From the NCBI GenBank assembly GCA_902773665.1, contig CACYFF010000011.1, positions 1 through 62,576 on the forward strand: DNA of 62,576 bases. Direction: 5' to 3'. A model generated the notes under the pieces. It was not told the DNA's origin, searched no databases, and worked only from the letters and a program-made list of their open reading frames with translations. Position numbers and translations under genes: made by a program. The stretch is from an uncultured Eubacteriales bacterium. GTDB lineage: Bacteria > Bacillota > Clostridia > Peptostreptococcales > Anaerovoracaceae. Every line of letters starts with the position of its first letter. Within the stretch, counting starts at the first letter, position 1. Positions 31,849 to 41,100 of the stretch are shown piece by piece.

Positions 31849-32090
31849 GTGACCTGCATAGCTCCCGGGCCGCACGAGGCGGATGTGAAGGGATCGTCTG
31901 TGTTTCCGGTTTCTGAGCGGAATCCGTTTCGGGCGGGCCTGACCCGGCGAGCCGTTGCTTGAGGCCGCGTTTCGCATAGACGAAACCGGCCGAGGTCGGC
32001 TCGCGGCCCCGAAACGGCACGCGAAAGAAACCGTCGAAACACCAGATCCCTGAGCTGCGCCGAGAGCGGCCCGAGGCTGGCAGGGTCACA
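31849..32090 (-). ncRNA. Highly structured repeated element, copy 2
   Basis: Read on the minus strand this has the same 180-bp core (31880-32059) as copy 1. Its outer stem differs in sequence but still pairs: GGGCCGC/GCGGCCC, where copy 1 has GAGCCGC/GCGGCTC. In the core, CGAGC/GCTCG replaces CGAGA/TCTCG. An extra terminal 7-bp repeat TGTGACC/GGTCACA (31849-31855, 32084-32090) closes it. It fills most of the 352-bp gap between the amidohydrolase and the TolC-like gene. Confidence 0.7.
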
Positions 32091-32091
32091 C

Positions 32092-32114
32092 AAAAAGAGG
32101 AGGCTCTCGCCTCC
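32092..32114 (-). terminator. Terminator of the TolC-like gene
   Basis: GGAGGC/GCCTCC hairpin with a 4-nt loop, followed on the minus strand by TCTTTTTG. The element copy 2 begins right after it. Confidence 0.8.
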
Positions 32115-32130
32115 CTTTTCGTCTTTCGTA

Positions 32131-33306
32131 TTACAGATCCACTCTCGTGGTGCCGACGCCCATGTCGAAGATGTACTGCTGCACAGCCAGATTGTAGTCG
32201 CACACAGCGGAGACCTTGCCCAGCTTCGCGGCGTTCAGATTGGCCAGCGTGTCGTTCAGATCCTGCAGCGTGCAGGCGCCCAGCTCGTAGGAGACCTGCT
32301 GAATGTGGTAGGCGGAAGCCGCCAGCGCGATGGTGCTGTCCGCGGCACCGATAGCCTGCTTCTTCTTGGCCAGCGTCAGGTAATCCGCCCGGATACCCAG
32401 CTCGATCTGCGTGCTGATGTTCTCGGAAGCCTGCTTCATCTGCAGATAGGAAACGTTCTGCTTCTGGTACTCCGAGTTCTTCGGGGATTTCGTCAGCTGC
32501 ACGTGGCTCCACAGCAGCTCCTGCACATCCATACCGAACTTGACGGAACCGATCTCGTTGCGCTTGGCCAGCGCAGAAGCGATGGCTTCGTCCAGGGTCA
32601 CAGACGGCATGGCCACGGGAGAGATCTCCTGGGTCAGCACCGTATTGGCCAGCAGCGGATAGCCCGCCTGCATGTTGAAGTTCATGCGGTCCGCATACCA
32701 ATTGCCTCGCGCGTCGTGCAGGTCTTTATCGGCTGCCACCAGCATGTTCTCTGCGGTGGTCACCTCCAGCCGGGAGGCGGCGCCCAGGCTATACTTTTTC
32801 TGGACCAGCGCCAACGTGTTCTTCTTGTTGACGTAGTTCTCCCAGGTGACTTTCAGGGATTCCTGGGCCAGCAGCGTTTGATAATACAGCTGGTAGATGC
32901 TCATCTCCAGCTTGTTGAGATCCGCTTCGTGGTTCGTCTCCAGGTTGGCCTTGGCGAAATCCCGGGTCATCTTGACGATCGTCGCCTCCACGCCGGTGCC
33001 CTGGCCCACCATGCCTGCCGCGATCACCATGTTGTAGGGCAGCGAGTTGATGTAGTCCTGCATCGCCTTCAGCGTGTCGTAGTTCTCCTTGTAGCCGTTG
33101 GCGATGGCTTCGTCCGACAGCTTGTTGAGACGCACTGTCTCGGCGGCCGTGCCTTCGGTGGTCATCTTCTGGACCACGTCCTCCACGCTCAGTCGGATCT
33201 CTTCCCCCTCGAACTTGATATCCGTGGTGGCGGGGTCCGCGAAAGCGGTGGCGAAGCTGCCGAGGATGAGCCCCAGAGCGAGCAGTATGCTGATTCCTCT
33301 TTTCAT
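32131..33306 (-). CDS. TolC-like secreted helical protein
   Basis: A 391-residue exported protein with signal MKRGISILLALGLILGSFATAFA. Two similar halves of long helices follow, each of the outer membrane efflux protein type: LNKLEMSIYQLYYQTLLAQESLKVTWENYVNKKN-like and ADYLTLAKKKQAIGAADSTIALAASAYHIQQVSYELGACTLQDL, the latter carrying the family's YxxG-x-(T/S)LxDL turn. The beta-barrel insertions of true TolC are not evident. In SLH-bearing Firmicutes such proteins are found both in diderm lineages and in monoderms. It stands alone. Confidence 0.8.
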   Translation of the reverse strand: MKRGISILLALGLILGSFATAFADPATTDIKFEGEEIRLSVEDVVQKMTTEGTAAETVRLNKLSDEAIANGYKENYDTLKAMQDYINSLPYNMVIAAGMVGQGTGVEATIVKMTRDFAKANLETNHEADLNKLEMSIYQLYYQTLLAQESLKVTWENYVNKKNTLALVQKKYSLGAASRLEVTTAENMLVAADKDLHDARGNWYADRMNFNMQAGYPLLANTVLTQEISPVAMPSVTLDEAIASALAKRNEIGSVKFGMDVQELLWSHVQLTKSPKNSEYQKQNVSYLQMKQASENISTQIELGIRADYLTLAKKKQAIGAADSTIALAASAYHIQQVSYELGACTLQDLNDTLANLNAAKLGKVSAVCDYNLAVQQYIFDMGVGTTRVDL

Positions 33307-33390
33307 GTGTCTTACTCTTATCCTTTATATTCCTGAGTTAGCATCAAGTAATTGCAAGGGCATTATATCATACTTGGGTCACAGACAAAA

Positions 33391-33426
33391 GCAAAGAACG
33401 CACCACGGGAAAGGTGCGCTCTTTGC
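33391..33426 (-). terminator. Terminator of the atuA operon
   Basis: GCAAAGAGCGCACC pairs with GGTGCGTTCTTTGC (one mismatch) on the minus strand, followed by TTTTG. Confidence 0.8.
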
Positions 33427-33474
33427 AAAAGGGATGCTATGCCATAAGTTGATTTCTTCAGGATGTCTTGCTAT

Positions 33475-33774
33475 TTAGATCTCCATCTCCAGGAGGTAAG
33501 AGGAGAATCCCTTGCCGTGCATGTCGACGGACAGGGAGCGGGTAACGCCGCCGCCCAGGGCCGCCTGCATCACGTAGTTGAGGCAGCAGATGTCCGGCAG
33601 TTCATAGCGGACAACTTCGCCCTTGACCATGCCCTTGAAGTGTTCCTTGACCTTCTCTGCGGTCACCTTCTCCTTGAGCATTTCGAAGTCCTTCTCATCG
33701 TAGGGAATGAGGGACAGGTTGGAGATATTTCCCTTGTCGCCTGTGCGGGAATGTGCGATCTCATAAAGTTTCAT
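33475..33774 (-). CDS. Small AtuA-associated protein
   Basis: A 99-residue cytosolic protein. The start MKLYEIAHSRTGDKGNISNLSLIPY is the signature of the domain that in many bacteria is fused to the C-terminus of AtuA or encoded next to it. CCLNYVMQAALGGGVTRSLSVD is the conserved end. It lies 20 bp after the AtuA gene and is its likely second subunit. GGAGG precedes the ATG. Role: part of an acyl or terpenoid acid catabolic enzyme complex, chemistry unproven. Confidence 0.85.
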   Translation of the reverse strand: MKLYEIAHSRTGDKGNISNLSLIPYDEKDFEMLKEKVTAEKVKEHFKGMVKGEVVRYELPDICCLNYVMQAALGGGVTRSLSVDMHGKGFSSYLLEMEI

Positions 33775-33794
33775 TGTTCTGCGTCCTCCTTTCC

Positions 33795-35141
33795 TTAGAC
33801 GGTATATACTGCGATCTCGGGCTTAACGTCGTTTCTGTTGATCAGGATGGATGCAACGGAGACGATGTCGCGGGTGCGCTTGACCGCGCCGCAGCCGCCT
33901 GCAGGACCGTTGGTGTAGAGAGCTTCCACTTCGTTGGGAACCAGGTCTGCGATAGCCTTGGTCTTCGCTCTGCCTGCAACTCTTACGCGGACTTCGCTGG
34001 GAGCGCTGGGCAGCTGATTGTCGGGGTTCCAATAGAGGGAATTGCAGCCGATGATGTCGTATTTCATCTCGTCGAACGCGCCGGGAGCGACCAGTTCCAG
34101 TCTCTCCTTGATGATCTCGAGGGCCAGCTTGGCTCTTTCGAGGCAGCCTTCGCCGCCGTAAGAGATCTCGCCGTCGCCGATGAAGCAGTCCTTGTAGCCG
34201 ATGGAGCACTTGAAGGTAGCCGTCTTGGGCTTGCCGGTAGCGCCGGTGACCCGCACACGGTCCTTACCTTCCTGGGTAAACTGGATGTGCTTGAAGTTTG
34301 CAACGACGTCGGGGGTGATGTAGTTTTCGGGATCGTGGATCTCGTAGCAGATCTGTTCCTTCAGGGTGTCTCTGGTGACCATGCCGCCGGAGCCTTCGAC
34401 CTTGGTGATGACGAGGGAACCGTCCTCGGAGATCTCGGCGATGGGGAAGCCCAGATGTGCGGGATCGGGGATGTCCTTCTTGCCCGGCTCCATGAAGTAG
34501 CCGCCGGTTGCCTGGCCGCCGCATTCCAGCAGGTGGCCCATGGCAGTGCCCTTGCCCAGCTTATCCCAGTCTTCCAGATCCCAGCCGAATTCGAAGATGG
34601 CGGGAGCCATGAAGATGGCGGGGTCAGCGACACGGCCAGTGATGACCACGTCAGCGCCTGCCTTCAGGGCCTTGATGATGCCTTCGACGCCCATGTAGGC
34701 GTTGGCGGAGACGACTTTGCCGTCCAGTTCTCTTAAGGGCTTGTGGTTTTCCCAGACTTCGACTTCGTCGTACTTGCCGATGATGGGCAGGATGTCGTCG
34801 CCGGTAACGCAGGCGATCTTCATGCCGGTGAGACCGTGCTTCTTGGCGATCTCCACGCACTTTTCAGCGGCAGCTTCGGGGTTGGCGGAGCCCATGTTGG
34901 TGATGAGCTTGACCTTGTGCTCCCAGCACAGGGGCAGAGCCTTTTCCATGCGGTATTCCAGCAGGCCGTTGTAACCCTTCTTCGGGTCCTTCAGCTTGGC
35001 TTCCTGGCCGATGGCGATGGTGCGCTCTGCGAGGCACTCGTAGCTGATGTAATCGAGATTTCCCTTTTCGATAAGTTCCAGGGAGGGTTCCAGTCTGTCG
35101 CCTGCATAGCCGGCGCCGGAACCGATGCGGATCGTTCTCAT
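33795..35141 (-). CDS. AtuA-family (DUF1446) protein
   Basis: A 448-residue cytosolic protein. IRIGSGAGYAGDRLEPSLEL and LDYISYECLAERTIA at the N-terminus, DVVITGRVADPAIFMAPAI in the middle, and the VRVRVAGRAKTKA / LYTNGPAGGCG end define the acyclic terpene utilisation AtuA family. The first characterised member acts in citronellol/geraniol breakdown; most homologues in Firmicutes have unknown substrates. It is cotranscribed with the CitMHS-type transporter upstream and the small AtuA-associated gene downstream, suggesting that the operon imports and degrades a carboxylic acid. Confidence 0.9.
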   Translation of the reverse strand: MRTIRIGSGAGYAGDRLEPSLELIEKGNLDYISYECLAERTIAIGQEAKLKDPKKGYNGLLEYRMEKALPLCWEHKVKLITNMGSANPEAAAEKCVEIAKKHGLTGMKIACVTGDDILPIIGKYDEVEVWENHKPLRELDGKVVSANAYMGVEGIIKALKAGADVVITGRVADPAIFMAPAIFEFGWDLEDWDKLGKGTAMGHLLECGGQATGGYFMEPGKKDIPDPAHLGFPIAEISEDGSLVITKVEGSGGMVTRDTLKEQICYEIHDPENYITPDVVANFKHIQFTQEGKDRVRVTGATGKPKTATFKCSIGYKDCFIGDGEISYGGEGCLERAKLALEIIKERLELVAPGAFDEMKYDIIGCNSLYWNPDNQLPSAPSEVRVRVAGRAKTKAIADLVPNEVEALYTNGPAGGCGAVKRTRDIVSVASILINRNDVKPEIAVYTV

Positions 35142-35182
35142 GATGGATTTCCTTTCGTTCTATAACTCAAGCTGCGCAGAGA

Positions 35183-36553
35183 TCACAGGTGTACGCCGCC
35201 GGTGATGAGTGCGACGAGCAGCATTACCAAACTGACTGCCCAGGCGATGGGGATGGTCTTCTTCTGGTGTTCGCCGAAGTCTACGCCGGCCAGACCGATC
35301 AGCAGGAAGGTGGATGCGGTCAGCGGGGAGATCGGGAAACCGACGGTCATCTGGCCCAGGATGGCGGCGCGGCCTACGTCTGCGGCTGCAACGCCGAAGC
35401 CGGCTGCGGTATTCGCCAGAACGGGCAGAACGCCGTAGTAGAAGGAATCCGGGTCGAACAGCAGGGATGCGGGCATGGAGATGACGCCGATGATGAGCGG
35501 GAAGAACTTACCCAGAGAAGCGGGGATGATGGAGACCAGCGCTTCGGACATGGCGGTGATCATGCCGGTGCCCTTCATGATGCCCGTAAAGCAGCCTGCG
35601 GCGAACAGCACGGAGCACATCATGAGGCAGGATTTTGCGTGCGCGTCGACTCTGGCCTTGGAAGTCTTGACGTCGGGATAGTTGACTACGGTCGCGATGA
35701 CATAGAAGACCATGAAGACGACGGCGGGCGCGAAGCCGGACTTCAGCAGGGAGACGATGGCTGCGATGATCAGGAAGATATTGAAGCCGAACAGCTTCGG
35801 GCGCTGCAGCGCTTCTTCTTCCGGGGTGAGAGCTGCGGGGGTGTAGACGATTTCGGAAACATTGCCGCCGCCTTCCGCCAGGATGCGGGACTTTTCTCTC
35901 TTGCCCATCAGCGCGGCAAAGACCAGGACGCAGACGAGACCGGCGATGACGGCGGGCAGGTCGGGCATAAAGAAGGAAACAGCGCTGGGTTCGCTCAGAG
36001 CGGTGGCCGCACGGACGGTGGGGCCGCCCCAGGGCAGAACGTTCATAACGCCTGCGGACAGGGCTACGAGGGTCGCCAGGGTGGTGCGTCTCATGCCGAC
36101 GGCGTCGTACAGGGGTACGAGGGGCGGTACGCAGATCAGGAACGTGACCGCGCCGGAGCCGTCCAGGTGCACGATGGCAGCCAGGATAGCGGTGCCGATG
36201 CAGATCTTAACGGGGTCGGTGCCCACGGTCTTGATGATCTTGGCGATGATGGGGCGGAACGTGCCTGCGTCGGTGAGGATGCCGAAGAACAGGATGGAGA
36301 AGATGAACATGACGCCGGTAGCGGCTACGGAGCCGATACCCTTGGCGCCGGTGATCATGCCGCCCAGGGACTTGAAGTTGGCTGCGAAGTTGATGACGCC
36401 GGGAGCGTTCTCCGGATCAGTCACAAAGAATCCGCAGGCGATGATGCCGGTGATGATGGGGACCGCGATGAGGGCTACCAGGGGGGAAGCCTTCTTGGTC
36501 ATGATCAGTACCAGCATGGCAATGACGGTGATGAAACCTAATACTGCTAACAT
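35183..36553 (-). CDS. CitMHS-family carboxylate transporter
   Basis: A 456-residue polytopic membrane protein with 11-12 TM helices. MLAVLGFITVIAMLVLIMTKKASPLVALI, IVHLDGSGAVTFLICVPPLVPLYDAVGMRR and MNVLPWGGPTVRAATAL are typical of the Me2+-citrate/proton symporter CitMHS family. AGGAGGT precedes the ATG. It is first in the operon with the AtuA genes and lies downstream of an operator bound, in all likelihood, by the regulator at 36744. The natural substrate may be another di- or tricarboxylate. Confidence 0.9.
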   Translation of the reverse strand: MLAVLGFITVIAMLVLIMTKKASPLVALIAVPIITGIIACGFFVTDPENAPGVINFAANFKSLGGMITGAKGIGSVAATGVMFIFSILFFGILTDAGTFRPIIAKIIKTVGTDPVKICIGTAILAAIVHLDGSGAVTFLICVPPLVPLYDAVGMRRTTLATLVALSAGVMNVLPWGGPTVRAATALSEPSAVSFFMPDLPAVIAGLVCVLVFAALMGKREKSRILAEGGGNVSEIVYTPAALTPEEEALQRPKLFGFNIFLIIAAIVSLLKSGFAPAVVFMVFYVIATVVNYPDVKTSKARVDAHAKSCLMMCSVLFAAGCFTGIMKGTGMITAMSEALVSIIPASLGKFFPLIIGVISMPASLLFDPDSFYYGVLPVLANTAAGFGVAAADVGRAAILGQMTVGFPISPLTASTFLLIGLAGVDFGEHQKKTIPIAWAVSLVMLLVALITGGVHL

Positions 36554-36595
36554 GGGACCTCCTGAAATAGTGAGATTGATAAACTTTGCACAATC

Positions 36596-36624
36596 ATCCT
36601 ACAGGGGCGAAATGGGTGTTACAA
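36596..36624 (-). promoter_or_regulatory. Promoter of the CitMHS-AtuA operon
   Basis: TTGTAA (36619-36624), a 17-bp spacer and TAGGAT (36596-36601). No -24/-12 GG-N10-GC spacing is seen, so this is a sigma-A type promoter in spite of the enhancer-type regulator next door. Confidence 0.6.
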
Positions 36625-36634
36625 TGAAAAAGAA

Positions 36635-36650
36635 TTCCAGAATGCTGGAA
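36635..36650. promoter_or_regulatory. Proximal operator TTCCAG-N4-CTGGAA
   Basis: A perfect inverted repeat just upstream of the -35 of the CitMHS promoter. With its A/T flanks it could also terminate the regulator transcript (stem GAATTCCAG/CTGGAATTC, then TTTTT on the minus strand). Confidence 0.75.
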
Positions 36651-36723
36651 TTCTTTTTTGTTCGATATAAAAACTATTTGAATTTTCAACGTTTTTCGGC
36701 GCTTCTGATTTCCTGGAAGCACA

Positions 36724-36739
36724 TTCCAGCATTCTGGAA
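36724..36739. promoter_or_regulatory. Distal operator TTCCAG-N4-CTGGAA
   Basis: The same inverted repeat, 89 bp from the proximal one and directly after the regulator's stop codon. It has no T-run, so it is better explained as a binding site than as a terminator. Confidence 0.75.
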
Positions 36740-36743
36740 TGCA

Positions 36744-38084
36744 CTACTTCAGTTTGGCATACAGGCTGGCTAGAGAAATGCCCAGCTCCTTTGCCGCCGC
36801 TTTTTTGCCCTTCAGGTCGGTGCCATAGAACTCCAGGGTACGCAGGATCTCGGTCTTTTCATACTCCCGCACGCGGTCGTACAGGGGCAGCGTGCCCCGG
36901 CGGGTGCTCTTGCCGATGTTCTCCGGCAGGTTGGCCTCCGTGATCTGCCCATCCTGGCAGGTATAGGCGGAGAACTCCAGTACAGACTTCAGCTCCCGGA
37001 CGTTGCCCGGCCAGCTGTGGTACATCAGCACGTCCAGGGCGTCCTCCGTAATGGAGAGCCGCTGCTTCAGCGTAATGGACAGCTCGTCCAGGATCTGCTT
37101 AACAAGAAGCGGCAGGTCCTCCATCCGTTCCCGGAGCGAAGGGATCTTTACCGCAAAGCTGCTGAGCGCATAATACAGCTCCGTGCTGAACTTGCCCGCC
37201 GTCACCAGTTCCGTCAGGTCCACGTTGCTGGCCGCGATGATCCGCACGTCCACCGGCAGCTCCGTTACGGAACCCACCGGTCGTATCGTATTGCTCTGGA
37301 TCGTCCGCAGGATCTTGCTCTGCAGATCCAGACTCATCTCGGAGATCTCGTCCAGCACCAGCGTGCCGCCATTGGTCGCCTCGAAGATACCGATCTGCTC
37401 GTCCGCCGCGTCGCCGTAGGCTCTGTGGGTCACCCGGCCGAAGAGCTGCGCCTCCAGGGTCGGAGAATCGAATAGCGCGCAGTTGATGGACGCAAAGGGC
37501 TCCTTGCTGCGGTCGCTGGCGTTGTGGATCGCCTTGGCGTAGACGCCCTTCCCCGTCCCGGATTCGCACATCAGAAGCACCGGCGCCCGCAGCGGCGCGA
37601 TCTTGCGGGCGAAGTCCCGGCAGGCCCGGGAACTCTTGGCTTTCGCGGCGATCACGTCGAAGGTCACACCCGTGGTGTTCGTCTGGTTGACCCGGTGCAG
37701 GATCTGCCGGTTGCGCCGCTCTGCTTCGTCGATCTTCTTGCGGAAACTGGAGGCTTCGTCCATGAAGGTGACCACGGAGATCCCCCCGATCAGCCTGCCG
37801 TATTCGAAGATCGGGTACATGTTGACGAAATACGAGTTTGCGCCCTCCCTGCGTTCCATCTGCAGGATGGGCTTTCCGGTCTTTAACACGTCGGTAAGCC
37901 TGGCGCCGGGCCGGAGCTCCCGGAGCTTGCGGCCTTCGATGGCGTTGGCCGGAATGCCGCTGTCCTTCAGCAGGAATTCCCGGTAGGCCCGGTTGGCGAA
38001 GACGATGGTCTCGTCGGCGTCTATGATGTTGATGCCCTCGTGAAGAGCGTTGAAAATTGCCTTTGCGGAATCGGACAGGACCAT
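36744..38084 (-). CDS. PAS-AAA+-Fis enhancer-type regulator lacking GAFTGA
   Basis: A 446-residue transcription regulator: PAS domain (about 8-120), AAA+ domain (about 140-370) and a Fis-type HTH (KGKKAAAKELGISLASLYAKL). Walker A is CESGTGKG, Walker B GTLVLDEI, and the Arg finger region FSTELYYALSSFAVKIPSLRER is intact. The sigma-54-contacting loop, normally GAFTGA, reads RAYGDA between LFGRVTH and DEQIGIFEA. It therefore probably works without sigma-54, like TyrR-type relatives. It is adjacent to the CitMHS-AtuA operon, and three copies of TTCCAG-N4-CTGGAA surround it. GGAGGTG precedes the ATG. The PAS domain may sense a pathway metabolite. Confidence 0.9.
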   Translation of the reverse strand: MVLSDSAKAIFNALHEGINIIDADETIVFANRAYREFLLKDSGIPANAIEGRKLRELRPGARLTDVLKTGKPILQMERREGANSYFVNMYPIFEYGRLIGGISVVTFMDEASSFRKKIDEAERRNRQILHRVNQTNTTGVTFDVIAAKAKSSRACRDFARKIAPLRAPVLLMCESGTGKGVYAKAIHNASDRSKEPFASINCALFDSPTLEAQLFGRVTHRAYGDAADEQIGIFEATNGGTLVLDEISEMSLDLQSKILRTIQSNTIRPVGSVTELPVDVRIIAASNVDLTELVTAGKFSTELYYALSSFAVKIPSLRERMEDLPLLVKQILDELSITLKQRLSITEDALDVLMYHSWPGNVRELKSVLEFSAYTCQDGQITEANLPENIGKSTRRGTLPLYDRVREYEKTEILRTLEFYGTDLKGKKAAAKELGISLASLYAKLK

Positions 38085-38108
38085 GGGAGCACCTCCATGG
38101 TTCTATAA

Positions 38109-38133
38109 TTCCAGAAGCCTGGAACAATGTCAA
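38109..38133 (-). promoter_or_regulatory. Regulator promoter with operator in the spacer
   Basis: On the minus strand TTGACA (38128-38133) is followed 17 bp later by AATTAT. TTCCAG-N4-CTGGAA (38109-38124) lies exactly between -35 and -10, the position expected for autorepression. Confidence 0.7.
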
Positions 38134-38181
38134 GAATGATTTCATTCAAGACGCCCTATGGTCCGTCTTTTCCGCAATTTC

Positions 38182-41100
38182 TTAGTAATTGCGGTGCAGC
38201 TGATAATACGAGCCGTTGCTCTGATCAAACACGATCGCCACATCCCAGGTGAGGGTGCCGCCATCCGCGAACCGCGCCGTAAAGCGCACCGTCGCAGGCA
38301 CCGGTTTTGCCGTCCCTATGGTCTGCAGCATGGAGCTGTGCCAGATCTGCCCCGTATAGTTCACCTTGCCATCCGCCCCGACGCTGCCGCGGACAAGCCG
38401 CGCAGCGTACTGCGGAAATTCCAGGATCTGGGCGTCGACGGACACGGGTTCGCCGCCGGTTGGCGCATTCAGCACGAGGGTCTCTCCGGGCCAGAACATG
38501 TTGGCAGGTCTTACGGCTGGCGTGCCTTTCTTCGCCTCGTTCCAGGCGAGCCGGTTGGCTTCCCAGGCGGCTGTGTGGGTCACGGAGCCGGTCAGGGACC
38601 GTTCTTCCTTCACCTTAAAGCGCAGCGTGTCCACATCCGCACCCTCCCCGTCGCGCACGGTCACCACGATGTCGTAGGTGCCGGGCGCGGCAGGGGGAAG
38701 CCCAGAGAGCACGACGGCCGGATAGTTGCCGGAAGCGTCGGGTTTTAAGTCTTTTACGGTCTTCGTGCCGATGGGCTTGCTGCCGGAATCCTTGTAGACC
38801 TCGATCGTCACGGTCAGCGCATCCTTGTCCTTATCGTCCACCGTCGCCTTTACCGTGTAGGTGTTGCCGGCCTTCGGCGCCGCCGGGTCCGTCGTTATGC
38901 TCTTCACCCACGGCGCGTCGTTGCCCGGTCCGCTCTGGATGTAGAACGTGATGGACACCCGGTTGGATTCCTTGTCGTATGCGGGATCTCCCGTGCTGTC
39001 CTCCTGCCAGTGGGTCAGGGTGTATTTGCCGTCCACCCAGAATTTCGTGATGGGCGCTGCCAGGTCTTTTCCCGCCTGGGGATGCAGTCCGTCGCTCAAG
39101 GGTTCGTGGGTGTAGACCCAGTGCTGCTTCTTGGAGGGGTCATTCTCGTAGTCGCCGTAATAGACCTGATAATTGATCGTCTCGCCCTTGGCGTACACCC
39201 GGGCGGGCTCCTCTTTCTCTGCCTTGTACGGCAGGATCTTCGCCTCCGTGCCGCTCTGGGTCCAGCCCGACAGGTCCGCCTCCGCCTTAAAACTGCAGGC
39301 GAGGGCTGTATCCTCCGTCTGGCCGCTCACCGTCCAGATCCGCAGGTTGCGGATGACCGTTCCATCGTCCGCCGTCAGCGCGATGCGCCCGCCGCCGGAA
39401 TAGACCAGGTCCTCCGCGTACAGCCTGCCGCCCTCCTCGAAGAAGCGGCCTTCCGCCAGCGCGGCAGGCAGGGCTGCGCCGGGGTTCGACAGATACATCT
39501 GCAGATCCGAGAATGCCACCTGTCCGCCGTAGTTCGTGTTGACCGAAGCCGTCAGCTTATGGCTTCCCATCAGATTTCTGTAGGCAAATCTCACGTCCGC
39601 CGGCATCACATACAGCGCCAGCAGTCCGTCGCTCTCCTTCGTGTTGATGCCGAACAACGCGTCGTCGAAACTCCAGCTGGCGTTGTAATAGCGGGTCTTG
39701 CCGGTGTTGGAGGACGTGTAGGAACCGCCCCGCCCCGTACCGGCGAACACCATCTTCAGCGCCTGCTGGCCCGCCGGGATGTTCAGATCCAGTGTAAGGG
39801 TCTTCGTATAGCCCCGCATCTCTTCGCTCACGGAGGCATAAGAGCTGCGCAGGCCGGTCACCCGCTGCGCGCTGTAAGGCGCGTAGTGCAGCACCTGCCG
39901 GGGCGTCGTAAAGCTGCCGCTGATGCGCCGCATCGTGCCATCCCCCTTAACGGATGAAGATACGGGAACAGTCTGCAGTCCGGCGCGCTGCTGTGCATCG
40001 CCCTCCTGCACCAGGAAGACCTTCAGATTGTCCAGCCAGAATTCCCAGCTGTGTCCGGACGACTTCGTGCGCTCCTTAACCGAGGCGCTCAGCACATAGG
40101 AGCCGCTTTCCAGCAGTACGTCGTGCATATACGTGCCAGACAGCCGCGAAATGCCGGCAGAAGGGATGTCCAATGCCACCGCAGTTCCGCCGTCTCTGCT
40201 CAGCAGCAGGCGTTTGCTTAAGGGATCGGTATCCGCGTTGTACTCGAAGTCCATCGTCAGCACCGCCCGGTACCCATCCGGCACGGTAAAGCGGATGGGA
40301 TAGGTCGAACCGCTCTGCGTCCAGGCGCTGGAGGTCTCCCTCGTGTACAGCGCACCGATGCGGTAGCGGCCGCCGCTGACCGCCGCAGCATCCACTGTAA
40401 AGAACCGGTCAACTGCGGCATCGTCGAAGTTTTCCTCGTGCGCCGACGTCACCCGGTAGCCGGGAGAACTGCTGTCCATGCCGGCAGGCGCCGTCAGCTG
40501 CGCCTGTACGGAGAACACGTCGCTCTTTGCCGTCGTGTCGTATTCGTAGAAATAGGTTGTATCCGGCGCCAGGCTGATGGTGCGGGTCAACGCCCCTGCC
40601 CCGCTCAGCACCGCCGCGTTCTGCCCCTGCTCTTTCATCTGCTTTACCGCCTGCGCGATCTGCGCCATGGCAGCGGCTGCAGTCTCCGCCGTCTGCGTGC
40701 CGTTCAACGCAGCGTAGTAGGTATAGTCCTTGCCGTAGGACAAATGCTTTGCCTTCAGGCGGTCCTCCTCGTCCGCCCGGCTCTCCGCGACGTGCACGAT
40801 CTGTTTGATGTCTGCCGAGCCGTTCAGGTTCGCCGTCGCGCCCACGTAGCGGATGCTCTGAAAGCCTTCTTCCATGGGAAATCCCATGGGGTTGCGGAAC
40901 GTGCCGTTGAAGGAGAAGATCGCCGTATCCAGGTAGCGTTCTCCGGTGGAATACACGTAATTGCAGCCGAAATACACGCCGATGGCGCCGTTTTCGTCCT
41001 CCAGCGCATAGACCACGGGAGAGCCGTAGTTCGGATAGTTGTCTTCCTTGCTTCGCTTATCCGTATACACATCGTCCGTGTATACGCTGTATACGCAGCA

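Noticed and set aside
31826..32701. 291-codon minus-strand frame ending in the structured element
   Set aside because: It is out of frame with the TolC-like gene and continues through element copy 2; the element's helices explain the sequence better than a protein does.
36554..36620. Sigma-54 promoter for the CitMHS operon
   Set aside because: The nearest GG...GC pair has 8 bp between elements, not 10, and the regulator lacks GAFTGA.
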